Shown here: positions 25,962 to 34,626 of the stretch, one piece after another
Layout: the number at the start of each line of letters is the position of its first letter
How positions within the stretch are numbered: position 1 is the stretch's first letter
DNA from: an uncultured Lachnospiraceae bacterium
Lineage (GTDB): Bacteria > Bacillota > Clostridia > Lachnospirales > Lachnospiraceae
Direction: 5' to 3'
Length of the DNA: 64,000 bases
NCBI GenBank assembly: GCA_900554415.1
Contig: USGU01000012.1
Location: forward strand, 1-64,000
Made by a program: the position numbers and the translations under genes
Notes under the pieces: model-generated
What the model was told of the DNA's origin: nothing
What the model saw: the letters and a program-made list of their open reading frames with translations, nothing else
Databases searched by the model: none

Positions 25962-26045
25962 TTTAGTTACCTCCTAAATTCTATTAATTGCCAAGTATTA
26001 AGCAAGGGTTGGAGATTCCATTTGCCGAACACTGGTTTTACATAC
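25962..26045 (-). promoter_or_regulatory. Leader of rpsO mRNA, possible S15 autoregulatory element
   Basis: The leader can pair CCA...TGG near its 5' side and CCAA...TTGG around GAATCTCCAACCCTTGC before the ribosome site. S15 leaders in Firmicutes fold into three-way junctions, but I could not confirm that fold by eye. Confidence 0.3.
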
Positions 26046-26051
26046 TCATAT

Positions 26052-26081
26052 AAAATAGCATATTTCTTAATCTTTTGTCAA
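26052..26081 (-). promoter_or_regulatory. Promoter of rpsO
   Basis: A consensus TTGACA is 18 bases from TATTTT on minus, about 85 bases before the rpsO leader ends. No clear terminator separates it from ribF, so read-through from the infB operon is also possible. Confidence 0.65.
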
Positions 26082-26124
26082 CAACAATTTTATGTGCATA
26101 ATGAAATTATATTATGAAAAGATT

Positions 26125-27042
26125 CTATTTAAAATAGTTTCTTGCATAATCAATATCTGTATCAATCTGTGCTTTTAATTCTATGATAGATTCAAATTTC
26201 TTCTCAGGACGCTTATAATGCAGAAGCTGTGTTTTCACTTCTTTTCCATAGGCATTTTCGTCATAGTCAAAAAGAAATGTTTCAATGAGCATCCGGTGTT
26301 CCTCGGTGACGGTGGGCTTGAATCCCACATTGCCAAGGCCGTGATAGAGCTGTCCATCTACTATGGTATTCGTCATATAGACGCCCTTTGGCGGCAGCAT
26401 TTTTTCATCTGATGGATGTACATTCAGTGTTGGAAAACCAAGGGTTCTGCCAAGCTGTTTTCCATGCTCCACTCTTCCGCTTATGGTATAAGGATATCCA
26501 AGCATCTGATTTACATTCTCCATATTTCCTTTTTCCAGTTCTTCCCGGATGTAAGTGCTGCTTATCTCCCGGTCGCCAAACATTTCTTTCGATACAACAG
26601 TAAGCTCGTAACCATATTTTTCTGCATAGGCAGCAAGCATGGCTGCATCTCCTTTTTTCTCATGTCCAAAGCGGAAATCCGTGCCTACTACAATATATTT
26701 TACGTGAAAGGTCTGTACCAGAATCTTTTCAATAAAATCTTCGGCTGTCATGGTAGAAATCTGTTCATCAAAAGGACACTCTACCAATACATCTACCATT
26801 TTCTCCAGACGCTCTCTGCGTTCTTCGTTTGTCGTAATGCCTTTGCGGGTTAATCCTTTTTTCTGAAAAAATGGGTTCATGTCAAATGCAAACACAATGG
26901 TTTTCACCTGAAATCTGTCTTTCTTCTCACAAATTTCCTGAATCAGTTTCTGATGTCCTCTGTGCAGACCATCAAATTTACCGAGAGTAACTGCACTCGG
27001 TCTGTCGCAATGATAAGATTGAATTTCCCTGATATAATCCAT
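26125..27042 (-). CDS. ribF: Bifunctional riboflavin kinase/FAD synthetase
   Basis: This enzyme phosphorylates riboflavin to FMN and adenylates FMN to FAD. The 305-residue protein has the N-terminal nucleotidyltransferase domain with LGKFDGLHRGH at 20-30 and a C-terminal flavokinase domain starting near 185 (VEHGKQLGRTLGFPTLNV, then GVYMT and GNVGFKPTV). The start is the second ATG, since GAGG is flush against the first. It follows truB after 17 bases. Confidence 0.96.
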   Translation of the reverse strand: MDYIREIQSYHCDRPSAVTLGKFDGLHRGHQKLIQEICEKKDRFQVKTIVFAFDMNPFFQKKGLTRKGITTNEERRERLEKMVDVLVECPFDEQISTMTAEDFIEKILVQTFHVKYIVVGTDFRFGHEKKGDAAMLAAYAEKYGYELTVVSKEMFGDREISSTYIREELEKGNMENVNQMLGYPYTISGRVEHGKQLGRTLGFPTLNVHPSDEKMLPPKGVYMTNTIVDGQLYHGLGNVGFKPTVTEEHRMLIETFLFDYDENAYGKEVKTQLLHYKRPEKKFESIIELKAQIDTDIDYARNYFK

Positions 27043-27059
27043 TTTCATCCTCTTTATTT

Positions 27060-27995
27060 CTACTGTTCTCTGCCGTCAAAAAACATGCGGACAATTTTAA
27101 AATCATCGGTTTCCTGACGATATTCGTAAATGGCAATAAAGCTGCCATCTTCTCCGTAAACGCGCACCCGTTCATCTCCTGTAAATTCAACATGCTCTGT
27201 CGAATCCGGTATGACTGCCTTTATATCTTTCTTTCGAAATCCATTTCCATTGCATACTGCACGGGCTGCTTCTGCGGTCAGCGTAACCGCTTTTAGATTT
27301 CCAAACATTTTGTCAATCGGAATTATGATTTCATCTAAAGTCTGTTCTTTGAAATGGGTCTCTACATCGGAAAGCTTTAGGCTGTCTTCTATAGTAAATC
27401 GTTCCACCTGAGTACGGAGTAAGGATTCCATGCAGCCACCGCAATTCAGCTTCACGCCAATATCATGGCAGAGTGTCCGGATATAAGTTCCCTTGGAGCA
27501 TTTGACTTCCATGCGCACTCGCGGAAGATTGATTTCTTTTATCACACTCTGATAAATGGTGACTCTACGTGGTTTTCGCTCTACTTCTTTTCCTTCTCTT
27601 GCAAGCTCATACAGCTTCTTTCCATTTACCTTTAATGCAGAATACATCGGCGGAATCTGGTCATATTCCCCTACAAAAGATAAGATAGCCTCTCTCACCA
27701 TTTCTTCTGTCAAAGCTTCGGTACTGTGTTCTTCCAGAATCTGACCGGAAATGTCCTGCGTGTCAGTTACCTGTCCAAGAAGCAGGACAGCCTCATAGGT
27801 TTTATCCTTATCGGTCAGCATATCACAAAGCTTTGTGGCTTTCCCGAGACATACCGGCAGAACACCTTCTGCATCCGGGTCCAGTGTGCCCGTGTGTCCA
27901 ATCTTTTTCTGCTTTAAGATTCCGCGCAGTTTTGCGACCACGTCATGTGAAGTGAATCCTTTTTCTTTATAAATATTTATCACGCCATGAATCAT
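27060..27995 (-). CDS. truB: tRNA pseudouridine-55 synthase
   Basis: TruB makes pseudouridine 55 in the T-loop of tRNAs. The 311-residue protein has the catalytic Asp39 in HTGTLDPDAEG, the YSALKVNGKKLYELAR segment and a C-terminal PUA-like region. The start MIHGVINIYKEKG is favoured by homology. The nearest purine-rich site (AAAGGA) is 11 bases away, a slightly long spacing. Seventeen bases separate it from nrnA. Confidence 0.95.
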   Translation of the reverse strand: MIHGVINIYKEKGFTSHDVVAKLRGILKQKKIGHTGTLDPDAEGVLPVCLGKATKLCDMLTDKDKTYEAVLLLGQVTDTQDISGQILEEHSTEALTEEMVREAILSFVGEYDQIPPMYSALKVNGKKLYELAREGKEVERKPRRVTIYQSVIKEINLPRVRMEVKCSKGTYIRTLCHDIGVKLNCGGCMESLLRTQVERFTIEDSLKLSDVETHFKEQTLDEIIIPIDKMFGNLKAVTLTAEAARAVCNGNGFRKKDIKAVIPDSTEHVEFTGDERVRVYGEDGSFIAIYEYRQETDDFKIVRMFFDGREQ

Positions 27996-28012
27996 AGCTT
28001 TCGGATTCCTTT

Positions 28013-28960
28013 CTATTTTCCAAGCTGCTCCAGAGCGGCAGCTTTTACTTTCTCTAAAATTTCTGCAAAGGTTCCTCTCATACCAAATCCGGCAGCCCGC
28101 GCATGACCGCCACCGCCAAATGTCTGGCAAAGTCTGCTTACATCTACCGCCTCAGTAGAACGAAGGCTGACTTTATAGAACCCTTTTTCCAGTTCATACA
28201 TAAACACTGCCAAATCTGCACCTTTTGTCAGTTTGAGCTGATTCACAATGCCGTCTAACTGTTTTGGCTGAACCTGATACTCAGCCATCTGCTCCAGATT
28301 CACATAAGAAGCAACGCCTCTGCCTTTCAGAAACTGAATGGCATTTACCAGTGCATAGCCCATTATCTGATTCTGGGCAAAGGTTTTCTCATCAAAAGTC
28401 TCTGTTATGATTTTCGTGAAAGGAATCCCTTTTCCCATCAAATCGGCAGCCGCACACATGGTAGACGGATGGGTGCATGAGTGACGGAATACTCCCGTAT
28501 CGTGGACAATGCCCACATAGAGACATTCTGCGATTTCTTCGGAAATCTGGTCTGAACCAAGCAGATGATATACCAGTTCACATGTGGAGCTTGCTTCTGG
28601 CTCTATATAGTTTTCCGTTGCAAATGCCTGATTGCTTACATGATGGTCAATACAGAAGGATGTCTTTGCACGTTCAAAAAGAGGAGCCGAAAATCCAAGC
28701 CGCTGTGCATCTCCGCAATCCAGCAGAATAAACAGGTCATATACCTTATCTACCGGGATTTCATGAAGAATGTCTTCCGAACCCTTCAAAAAATGAAATA
28801 CATCTGGAATAGATTCCAGATAAACATGAATCTGTTTATCTGGAAAATGTTTTTTTAGATATAAGTAAACTCCAAGGCAGGAACCCACGCAATCCCCATC
28901 TGGTCTGACATGGCCGCCGATGGCAATCGTTTCTGCCGATTTCACCATTTCTGTCAACAT
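28013..28960 (-). CDS. nrnA: DHH-family bifunctional oligoribonuclease / pAp phosphatase
   Basis: NrnA-type enzymes degrade short oligoribonucleotides and dephosphorylate pAp. The 315-residue protein has the DHH domain motifs HVRPDGD (17-23), LLDCGD and IDHHVSN, plus a C-terminal DHHA1 domain with the glycine-rich GGGGHARAAGF. The start at MLTEMV has GAGGAAG six bases upstream and begins right after the rbfA stop; an ATG six codons earlier overlaps rbfA. Its place between rbfA and truB is common in Firmicutes and ties RNA decay to the translation operon. Confidence 0.93.
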   Translation of the reverse strand: MLTEMVKSAETIAIGGHVRPDGDCVGSCLGVYLYLKKHFPDKQIHVYLESIPDVFHFLKGSEDILHEIPVDKVYDLFILLDCGDAQRLGFSAPLFERAKTSFCIDHHVSNQAFATENYIEPEASSTCELVYHLLGSDQISEEIAECLYVGIVHDTGVFRHSCTHPSTMCAAADLMGKGIPFTKIITETFDEKTFAQNQIMGYALVNAIQFLKGRGVASYVNLEQMAEYQVQPKQLDGIVNQLKLTKGADLAVFMYELEKGFYKVSLRSTEAVDVSRLCQTFGGGGHARAAGFGMRGTFAEILEKVKAAALEQLGK

Positions 28961-28961
28961 A

Positions 28962-29336
28962 CTATTCTTCCTCGTCATCTTTAATATCCTTAGTTACCTC
29001 TGATATTTTCTTTGACATCATAACGCCATATTCAATGGACTGATCCAATACAAATTTGATTTCCGGAGTATTACGCATATTTAAGGTATGTGCAAGTTCT
29101 CTGCGGATATATCCCTCTGCGTTTTGCAGGCCTTTTACCGTGTTCTGCTGTGCTTCTTCATCACCAAGTACACTGATATAGGCTTTGCAGGTCTTTAAGT
29201 CCGGGGCAACTTCCACGGATACAACGGAAGTCATTGGTGCTACGCGGGGGTCTTTAATTCCCCCACGGATAATATTGCTTAATTCACGCTGCACTTCTGT
29301 GTTGACGCGTGTATTTTTAATACTGTTTTTTCTCAT
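28962..29336 (-). CDS. rbfA: 30S ribosome-binding factor A
   Basis: RbfA assists late 16S rRNA maturation and cold adaptation. The 124-residue protein has the KH-like core: RVNTEVQRELSNIIRGGIKDPRV, CKAYISVLGDEEAQ and HTLNMRNTPEIKFVLDQSIEYG, with an acidic tail. The ATG at MRKNSI is chosen by homology; GGAGAG lies 11 bases upstream. An in-frame ATG six codons earlier is possible. Confidence 0.94.
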   Translation of the reverse strand: MRKNSIKNTRVNTEVQRELSNIIRGGIKDPRVAPMTSVVSVEVAPDLKTCKAYISVLGDEEAQQNTVKGLQNAEGYIRRELAHTLNMRNTPEIKFVLDQSIEYGVMMSKKISEVTKDIKDDEEE

Positions 29337-29395
29337 ACTGATACTGCTCTCCATTTCACCTGTGGATGTAAACAGGAACATCTTGAAAATCCAAA

Positions 29396-32167
29396 TTATC
29401 TTGGAATTTCAACCATCTTGAAGGCTTCTACCATATCGCCTTCCTTTACATCATTAAATCGTTCGAATACACATCCACATTCATATCCTGTTTTTGCTTC
29501 TTTTACGTCATCTTTGAAACGTTTCAGGGAAGCAAGTTTTCCGTCATAAATAACGATTCCATCACGGGTGATACGAACATTACTGTCTCGCTCAATGACA
29601 CCATCCAGTACGTAAGAACCTGCGATGGTTCCAACACCAGATGCCTTGAATGTCTGACGTACTTCTGCATGACCGAGAATCTTCTCTTCGTACACTGGTT
29701 CCAGCATACCCTTCATGGCAGCCTGCACATCTTCAATTGCATTGTAAATAACACGGTACAGACGCATATCAACACCTTCGCGTTCTGCAGTTTCTTTTGC
29801 AGTTGCATCCGGGCGGACATTGAATCCGATAATAATCGCATTGGATGCTGCTGCAAGTGTAACGTCAGATTCGTTGATTGCACCTACACCACCGTGGATA
29901 ATCTTTACAACAACCTCGTCGTTGGAAAGTTTTACCAGACTCTGTTTGATTGCTTCTACTGAACCTTGAACATCTGCTTTTACGATAATACCAAGTTCTT
30001 TCAGATTGCCTTCCTGAATCTGGTTAAACAAATCATCCAGAGACATTTTGGACTTGGTTTCTTCCAGCATTTTCACACGACCCTGTCTGATAAAGGTATC
30101 TGCAAAGCTGCGGGCTTCTTTTTCATTTCCACATCCGACAAATACTTCACCTGCATTTGGTACATCATTTAATCCAAGGATTTCTACCGGAGTAGATGGA
30201 CCTGCTTCTTTTACACGGCGTCCCTTATCATCCATCATGGCACGTACTTTACCATAAGCAGAACCTGCTGCGATCGGGTCTCCCACACGAAGGGTTCCCT
30301 TCTGTACAAGTACAGTAGCAACTGGTCCTTTTCCCTTATCCAGTTCTGCCTCAATGACAAGACCTCTTGCGCGACGGTTTGGATTTGCCTTCAGCTCATC
30401 CATTTCTGCAGTCAGAAGAATCATTTCCATCAGTTCGTCGATACCTTCCCCTGTCTTAGCTGAAACAGGTACAAATATCGTGCTTCCGCCCCAGTCTTCT
30501 GCAACCAGTTCGTATTCTGTAAGTTCCTGTTTTACACGGTCTACATTTGCAGCCGGTTTATCAATTTTATTGACCGCTACGATGATATCGATTCCTGCGG
30601 CTTTTGCATGGTTGATGGCTTCTACTGTCTGTGGCATAACACCATCATCAGCAGCTACCACAAGGATTGCGATATCCGTAGAGCTTGCACCACGCATACG
30701 CATTGCGGTGAAGGCTTCATGTCCAGGTGTATCAAGGAAAGTAATCTTCTCTCCATTAACTTCTACTACAGAAGCACCGATATGCTGTGTGATTCCACCT
30801 GCTTCTCCTGCAATTACGTGTGTATTACGGATGGCATCCAGAAGAGAAGTTTTACCATGGTCAACGTGACCCATTACGCAGACTACTGGTGGACGTTTCT
30901 TCATTTTCTTTTCGTCTTCTTCATCCTCACGGAGAAGTTCTTCAATTACGTCTACCACTTCTTCTTTTTCGCAGAGCACCTCAAATTCCATTGCGATTTC
31001 TTCTGCTGTATCGAAATCTACTTCCTGATTGACAGTTACGATTTTGCCCTGCATAAAGAGTTTCTTTACAATGACAGATGGCTGGATCTTCATCTTATCT
31101 GCCAGTTCCTGAATGGTCAGCTTCTCAGGAATGGTAATCTGCTTAATCTGTTCTTCCACAACTTCTTTCTTTGGCTGTGGTTTTTCTAATTTTGGCTGAG
31201 GCACATTATTCTTGCCCTTCTTGCCCTTTGGCATGCCGTCTTCATTGGCATTGCTCTTGTTATAATCTTTCTTTTTGTTGCTGTGAGCATCCTTTGTTTT
31301 TGAACGGCTTGGTTTCTGCTCTGAAATAGCCGGAGCAGGGATGGCCGGACTGGATTTCTTTCGGTCATCTCTGCGGTTATCTCTGGAATCTCTGTCCTTG
31401 TCGAACTCTCTGTCCTTATCAAAGTCACGATTCTTATTAAAGCCACGGTTCTGACTGAAATCACGGTCTTTATTAAAGTCTCTGCCGCCGTCATTTCTAC
31501 GGTTCTGGAAGCCTTCTCTTCTTCCGTCATTTCTACCATCGTTTGGACGGTTCTGGCGCTGTTCACCATTATTTCTGCCGCCATCGTTTCTGCGGTTCTG
31601 GAAGTTTTCTCTTCTTCCATCATTTCTGTTATCTCTATTATCTCTGTTATCCCTGCTATCATTTCTTCCATCAAAAGAACGCTGACGCTGCTCCCCATTC
31701 TGAGGGCGGCTGCCCTGCATGCGGTTTCCCTGCACGCGGTTATTCTGACGGAATTCACCACTGTGTTCAGTATTACGTTCCCCATTGCCCTGTGGACGGC
31801 CATTTTGAGAACGGCCGTTCTGACGCTGCTCGCCATTTCCCTGAGAGCGGCTGCCCTGCATGCGGTTTCCCTGCTGGCGGTTGCCTTGTTTTCCACCATT
31901 TTGTGTGTTCTGTGGACGGAATACCTGAACAATATTTTTCTTCTTTTCTTCCTTTGCAGGTGCTTCTTTTGCTGTGGTTTCTTTTGATACGTTTTCTTTT
32001 ACCGGTCTTTCTTTTGCCGGAGCAGCTTTTACTTCTTTTATCTGTTCTTCGGAAAGAGTACTCATATGACTTGCAACTTCAATGCCTTTTTCTTTTAAAA
32101 GACCAAGCATTTCTTTGTTCGTCTTATTCATTTCTTTCGCCAGTTCATATACTCTTAATTTTGACAT
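29396..32167 (-). CDS. infB: Translation initiation factor IF-2 with long Asn/Arg/Asp/Gly-rich linker
   Basis: IF-2 is the GTPase that places initiator tRNA on the ribosome. The 923-residue protein has an IF2_N domain (1-50), a second IF2_N-like domain (about 345-400), a GTPase core with G1 GHVDHGKT (433-440), DTPGHEAF and NKIDKP, and the C-terminal EF-Tu-like and tRNA-binding domains. Between the two N-domains lies a linker rich in Asn, Arg, Gln, Gly and Asp (about 86-270) made of short repeats such as QGNRMQGSR and [18 protein letters not shown] precedes the ATG. It follows ylxQ after 6 bases. Confidence 0.97.
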   Translation of the reverse strand: MSKLRVYELAKEMNKTNKEMLGLLKEKGIEVASHMSTLSEEQIKEVKAAPAKERPVKENVSKETTAKEAPAKEEKKKNIVQVFRPQNTQNGGKQGNRQQGNRMQGSRSQGNGEQRQNGRSQNGRPQGNGERNTEHSGEFRQNNRVQGNRMQGSRPQNGEQRQRSFDGRNDSRDNRDNRDNRNDGRRENFQNRRNDGGRNNGEQRQNRPNDGRNDGRREGFQNRRNDGGRDFNKDRDFSQNRGFNKNRDFDKDREFDKDRDSRDNRRDDRKKSSPAIPAPAISEQKPSRSKTKDAHSNKKKDYNKSNANEDGMPKGKKGKNNVPQPKLEKPQPKKEVVEEQIKQITIPEKLTIQELADKMKIQPSVIVKKLFMQGKIVTVNQEVDFDTAEEIAMEFEVLCEKEEVVDVIEELLREDEEDEKKMKKRPPVVCVMGHVDHGKTSLLDAIRNTHVIAGEAGGITQHIGASVVEVNGEKITFLDTPGHEAFTAMRMRGASSTDIAILVVAADDGVMPQTVEAINHAKAAGIDIIVAVNKIDKPAANVDRVKQELTEYELVAEDWGGSTIFVPVSAKTGEGIDELMEMILLTAEMDELKANPNRRARGLVIEAELDKGKGPVATVLVQKGTLRVGDPIAAGSAYGKVRAMMDDKGRRVKEAGPSTPVEILGLNDVPNAGEVFVGCGNEKEARSFADTFIRQGRVKMLEETKSKMSLDDLFNQIQEGNLKELGIIVKADVQGSVEAIKQSLVKLSNDEVVVKIIHGGVGAINESDVTLAAASNAIIIGFNVRPDATAKETAEREGVDMRLYRVIYNAIEDVQAAMKGMLEPVYEEKILGHAEVRQTFKASGVGTIAGSYVLDGVIERDSNVRITRDGIVIYDGKLASLKRFKDDVKEAKTGYECGCVFERFNDVKEGDMVEAFKMVEIPR
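31358..31912 (-). repeat. Repetitive coding stretch in infB (N/R/D/G-rich linker)
   Basis: This part of infB (residues about 86-270) is built from degenerate short repeats: QGNRMQGS units, NRRNDGGR units (near 191 and 222), and [10 protein letters not shown] and [11 protein letters not shown] runs. The biased composition leaves other frames open, which creates spurious ORFs on both strands. Such repeats may change length by slippage. Confidence 0.85.
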
Positions 32168-32173
32168 TAATAA

Positions 32174-32512
32174 CTACCTCCCTATGCAATTCGTGTTTTC
32201 TTCTGCGTCCAAATGTTTCCTGATTCCGTCTGCAAATCCTGTGTCTGTGACAGCAAGTGTTGCCCGGAACTCTTTTCCCATTGCATGCCCCAAGGTATCT
32301 TTATCTCCATAAAAATAAATTGGCACTTTATAAAAGTCACACATGTTTTGAAATTTCTTTTTCGTGTTATCTGATGCATCTGCTGCTACGATAACCAGCT
32401 GGGCAGTTCCATCCTTCACTGCATTCTCCGTCTGGAACTCTCCGCTCTTTGTCTTTCCGGCTTTGGTAGCCAGACCAACCATTGACAATGCTCTATTCAA
32501 CATCAAGTTCAT
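32174..32512 (-). CDS. YlxQ-type L7Ae/L30e-family RNA-binding protein
   Basis: This 112-residue protein of the L7Ae/L30e/S12e/Gadd45 family binds kink-turn-like RNA in related members. Visible features are LNRALSMVGLATKAGKTKSGE, QLVIVAADASDNTKKKF and a C-terminal ATLAVTDTGFADGI. It starts inside the 3' end of ylxR (20-base overlap), with AAGGAG four bases before the ATG. An ATG three codons later is the alternative. Confidence 0.9.
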   Translation of the reverse strand: MNLMLNRALSMVGLATKAGKTKSGEFQTENAVKDGTAQLVIVAADASDNTKKKFQNMCDFYKVPIYFYGDKDTLGHAMGKEFRATLAVTDTGFADGIRKHLDAEENTNCIGR

Positions 32513-32771
32513 CCAGCTCCTTTTCCAGTTTTTCATATACTTCTTTCGGAATTGACTGTTTGAAAGAACGTTCTAAACCTTTGCTCTGAATCGCCTTCTG
32601 CAGACAATCTTTTGAAAAACAAAGATATGCGCCTCTGCCGTTCTTTCTTCCTGTCGCATCCAGTACAAATTCATTCTCTGCGGTTTTCAAAACACGAAGC
32701 AGCTCTTTTTTATTTTTCATCTGCTGGCATCCTACACACTTACGCATAGGAATTTTCTTTGTAATACTCAA
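32493..32771 (-). CDS. ylxR: YlxR-family (DUF448) protein
   Basis: This 92-residue protein has the DUF448 hallmarks MRKCVGCQQMKNKKELLR and GRKNGRGAYLCFSKDCLQKA. YlxR binds RNA and has been linked to transcriptional control in Bacillus. The start is a TTG with GGAG seven bases upstream; an ATG eight codons later lacks a good site. It lies between nusA and ylxQ, as is conserved in Firmicutes. Confidence 0.92.
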   Translation of the reverse strand: MSITKKIPMRKCVGCQQMKNKKELLRVLKTAENEFVLDATGRKNGRGAYLCFSKDCLQKAIQSKGLERSFKQSIPKEVYEKLEKELDELDVE

Positions 32772-32785
32772 ACAATCACTCCTAT

Positions 32786-33949
32786 TTATTCTTCATATAA
32801 GTCTAAATCTAAATCAGTATCTGCATAGTCTTCTGAGAAATCTTCTGCATAATTTTCCTGGTATTCTTCTGTCTCATTTCCCATATCCATGTAATTTGCA
32901 GGAAGTTCACCTGATTCGATTGCCTGCGTTTCACTCTTGATGTCAATCTTATATCCGGTCAGACGGGCTGCAAGTCTTGCATTCTGTCCTTCTTTACCGA
33001 TTGCAAGGGATAACTGATAATCAGGAACAATTACGCTTGCTGTCTTTTCATCCGGGTCAGCCATGACAGAAATTACTTTTGCAGGACTGAGTGCATTTTC
33101 AATCAAAAGAGCAGGGTTTTCATTCCAGTTGATAATGTCAATCTTTTCTCCACGGAGTTCTTTTACGATTGCATTGACTCTCGCGCCATTCATACCAACG
33201 CATGCGCCTACCGGGTCAACATCCGGGTCATTGGACCATACTGCAATCTTTGTACGGGAACCGGCTTCTCTTGCAATGCTCTTAATCTCTACGATACCGT
33301 CTTTTACTTCTGTAACTTCAGCTTCAAACAAGCGTTTTACCAGTTCTGGATGTGTTCTGGAAACCAAAATCTTTGGTCCCTTTGTTGTATTCTTTACTTC
33401 TACAACGTATAATTTGATACGTTCTGTCGGCTCAAATACTTCACCCTTTACCTGTTCATTTTCTGTAAGCATTGCATCTGCTTTTCCAAGGTTGATACTG
33501 ATATTCTTTCCAACGTAACGCTGTACCACACCTGTTACAATGTCTTTTTCTTTTTCGAAATACTGATCATATACTACCTTACGTTCTTCTTCACGAATTT
33601 TCTGGAGGATCAGGTTCTTTGCATTCTGTGTTGCAATTCGTCCAAAGGATTTGGATTCAACCGGAATCTGAACAGTATCACCGATTTCATTTGCAGGATT
33701 CATCATCTTTGCATTGGTAAGGCTGATTTCTTCTACCGGGTCTTCTACTGTCTCTACTACTTTCTTTTCCTGGATCAGTTTGTAGTCGCAGTTTTCACGG
33801 TCCATGATCACCTTAATATTATCTGCTTTTCCAAAATGATTCTTACATGCGTTAATTAATGAATTTTCAATTGCATCAAGCAAGGTTTCCTTGCTGATGT
33901 CTTTTTCTTCTTCCAGAATATTGAGCGCTTCTAATAATTCCGTATTCAT
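32786..33949 (-). CDS. nusA: Transcription termination/antitermination protein NusA
   Basis: NusA binds RNA polymerase and modulates pausing, termination and antitermination. The 387-residue protein has the N-terminal polymerase-binding domain (1-125), an S1 domain (about 133-200), and two KH domains including [27 protein letters not shown] and [18 protein letters not shown]. It ends with an acidic tail (about 350-387) rich in Glu, Asp and Tyr, in place of the C-terminal repeats of enterobacteria. GGAGG precedes the ATG. Confidence 0.96.
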   Translation of the reverse strand: MNTELLEALNILEEEKDISKETLLDAIENSLINACKNHFGKADNIKVIMDRENCDYKLIQEKKVVETVEDPVEEISLTNAKMMNPANEIGDTVQIPVESKSFGRIATQNAKNLILQKIREEERKVVYDQYFEKEKDIVTGVVQRYVGKNISINLGKADAMLTENEQVKGEVFEPTERIKLYVVEVKNTTKGPKILVSRTHPELVKRLFEAEVTEVKDGIVEIKSIAREAGSRTKIAVWSNDPDVDPVGACVGMNGARVNAIVKELRGEKIDIINWNENPALLIENALSPAKVISVMADPDEKTASVIVPDYQLSLAIGKEGQNARLAARLTGYKIDIKSETQAIESGELPANYMDMGNETEEYQENYAEDFSEDYADTDLDLDLYEE

Positions 33950-33970
33950 TTTTCTGTTTCCTCCTGTCTT

Positions 33971-34438
33971 TTAAAAATCAAATGCTAAACGAACAAGTGC
34001 AATTTCACTTCTGTCGAACTGCTTCGTTTCTCCATCTTCATACTCAATGGTAATGGTATCTTTATCATACTCCTTCAGGATTCCGATAAATTCTTTTTGT
34101 CTGTCGATTGCCCGGTATGTCCGAATCTCAATTTCCTCTCCGATACTTCTTGCAAAATCTTTTTCTTTCTTTAATGGTCTGCCAAGCCCCGGTGAGCTTA
34201 CTTCCAGAATGTAGGCATCTTCGATAAAATCCTGTGCATCCAGAATGTCAGAAAGTTCTCTGCTGACTGTCTCGCAGTCGTTGATCATAATACCACCCGG
34301 CTTATCAATGTAGGCACGGAGATACCAGCTGCTTCCTTCTTTTACATATTCTACATCCCAAAGTTCGAAACCATACTTCTCCATAATCGGAAGCAGAATG
34401 GCTTCTGTTTTCTGTTCGTATACTTCTTTTTTTGACAA
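33971..34438 (-). CDS. rimP: Ribosome maturation factor RimP
   Basis: RimP is needed for 30S subunit maturation. The 155-residue protein has GFELWDVEYVKEGSSWYLRAYIDKPGGI and the conserved YILEVSSPGLGRPLKKEKDF, followed by an SH3-like C-terminal domain. It begins with TTG, with GGAGG seven bases upstream. It heads the operon that runs down to ribF. Confidence 0.95.
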   Translation of the reverse strand: MSKKEVYEQKTEAILLPIMEKYGFELWDVEYVKEGSSWYLRAYIDKPGGIMINDCETVSRELSDILDAQDFIEDAYILEVSSPGLGRPLKKEKDFARSIGEEIEIRTYRAIDRQKEFIGILKEYDKDTITIEYEDGETKQFDRSEIALVRLAFDF

Positions 34439-34507
34439 TACGCTTCCTCCATTTCACATATCGGGCTATGCAGTTCTTTGTTATTTTCAACACTTGCATT
34501 TAATCTA

Positions 34508-34537
34508 TAAAAAAGAGTGAACTTTCGTTCACTCTTT
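34508..34537 (-). terminator. Terminator after the topoisomerase A-subunit gene
   Basis: A perfect 11-bp stem (AAAGAGTGAAC/GTTCACTCTTT) with a four-base loop is followed on minus by six T. It separates the topoisomerase pair from rimP. Confidence 0.92.
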
Positions 34538-34626
34538 GCCCAAAACTTTATGCTACCATATAATATTATAGCACTATTTTCAGTAAAATCAAGTCTTTTT
34601 ATCATTATTTCGGCCTGTTTTCCATC

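Noticed and set aside
31543..32223. Long open frames opposite and offset to infB
   Set aside because: They are by-products of the biased codon content of the repeat-rich IF-2 linker and lack ribosome sites or family motifs.
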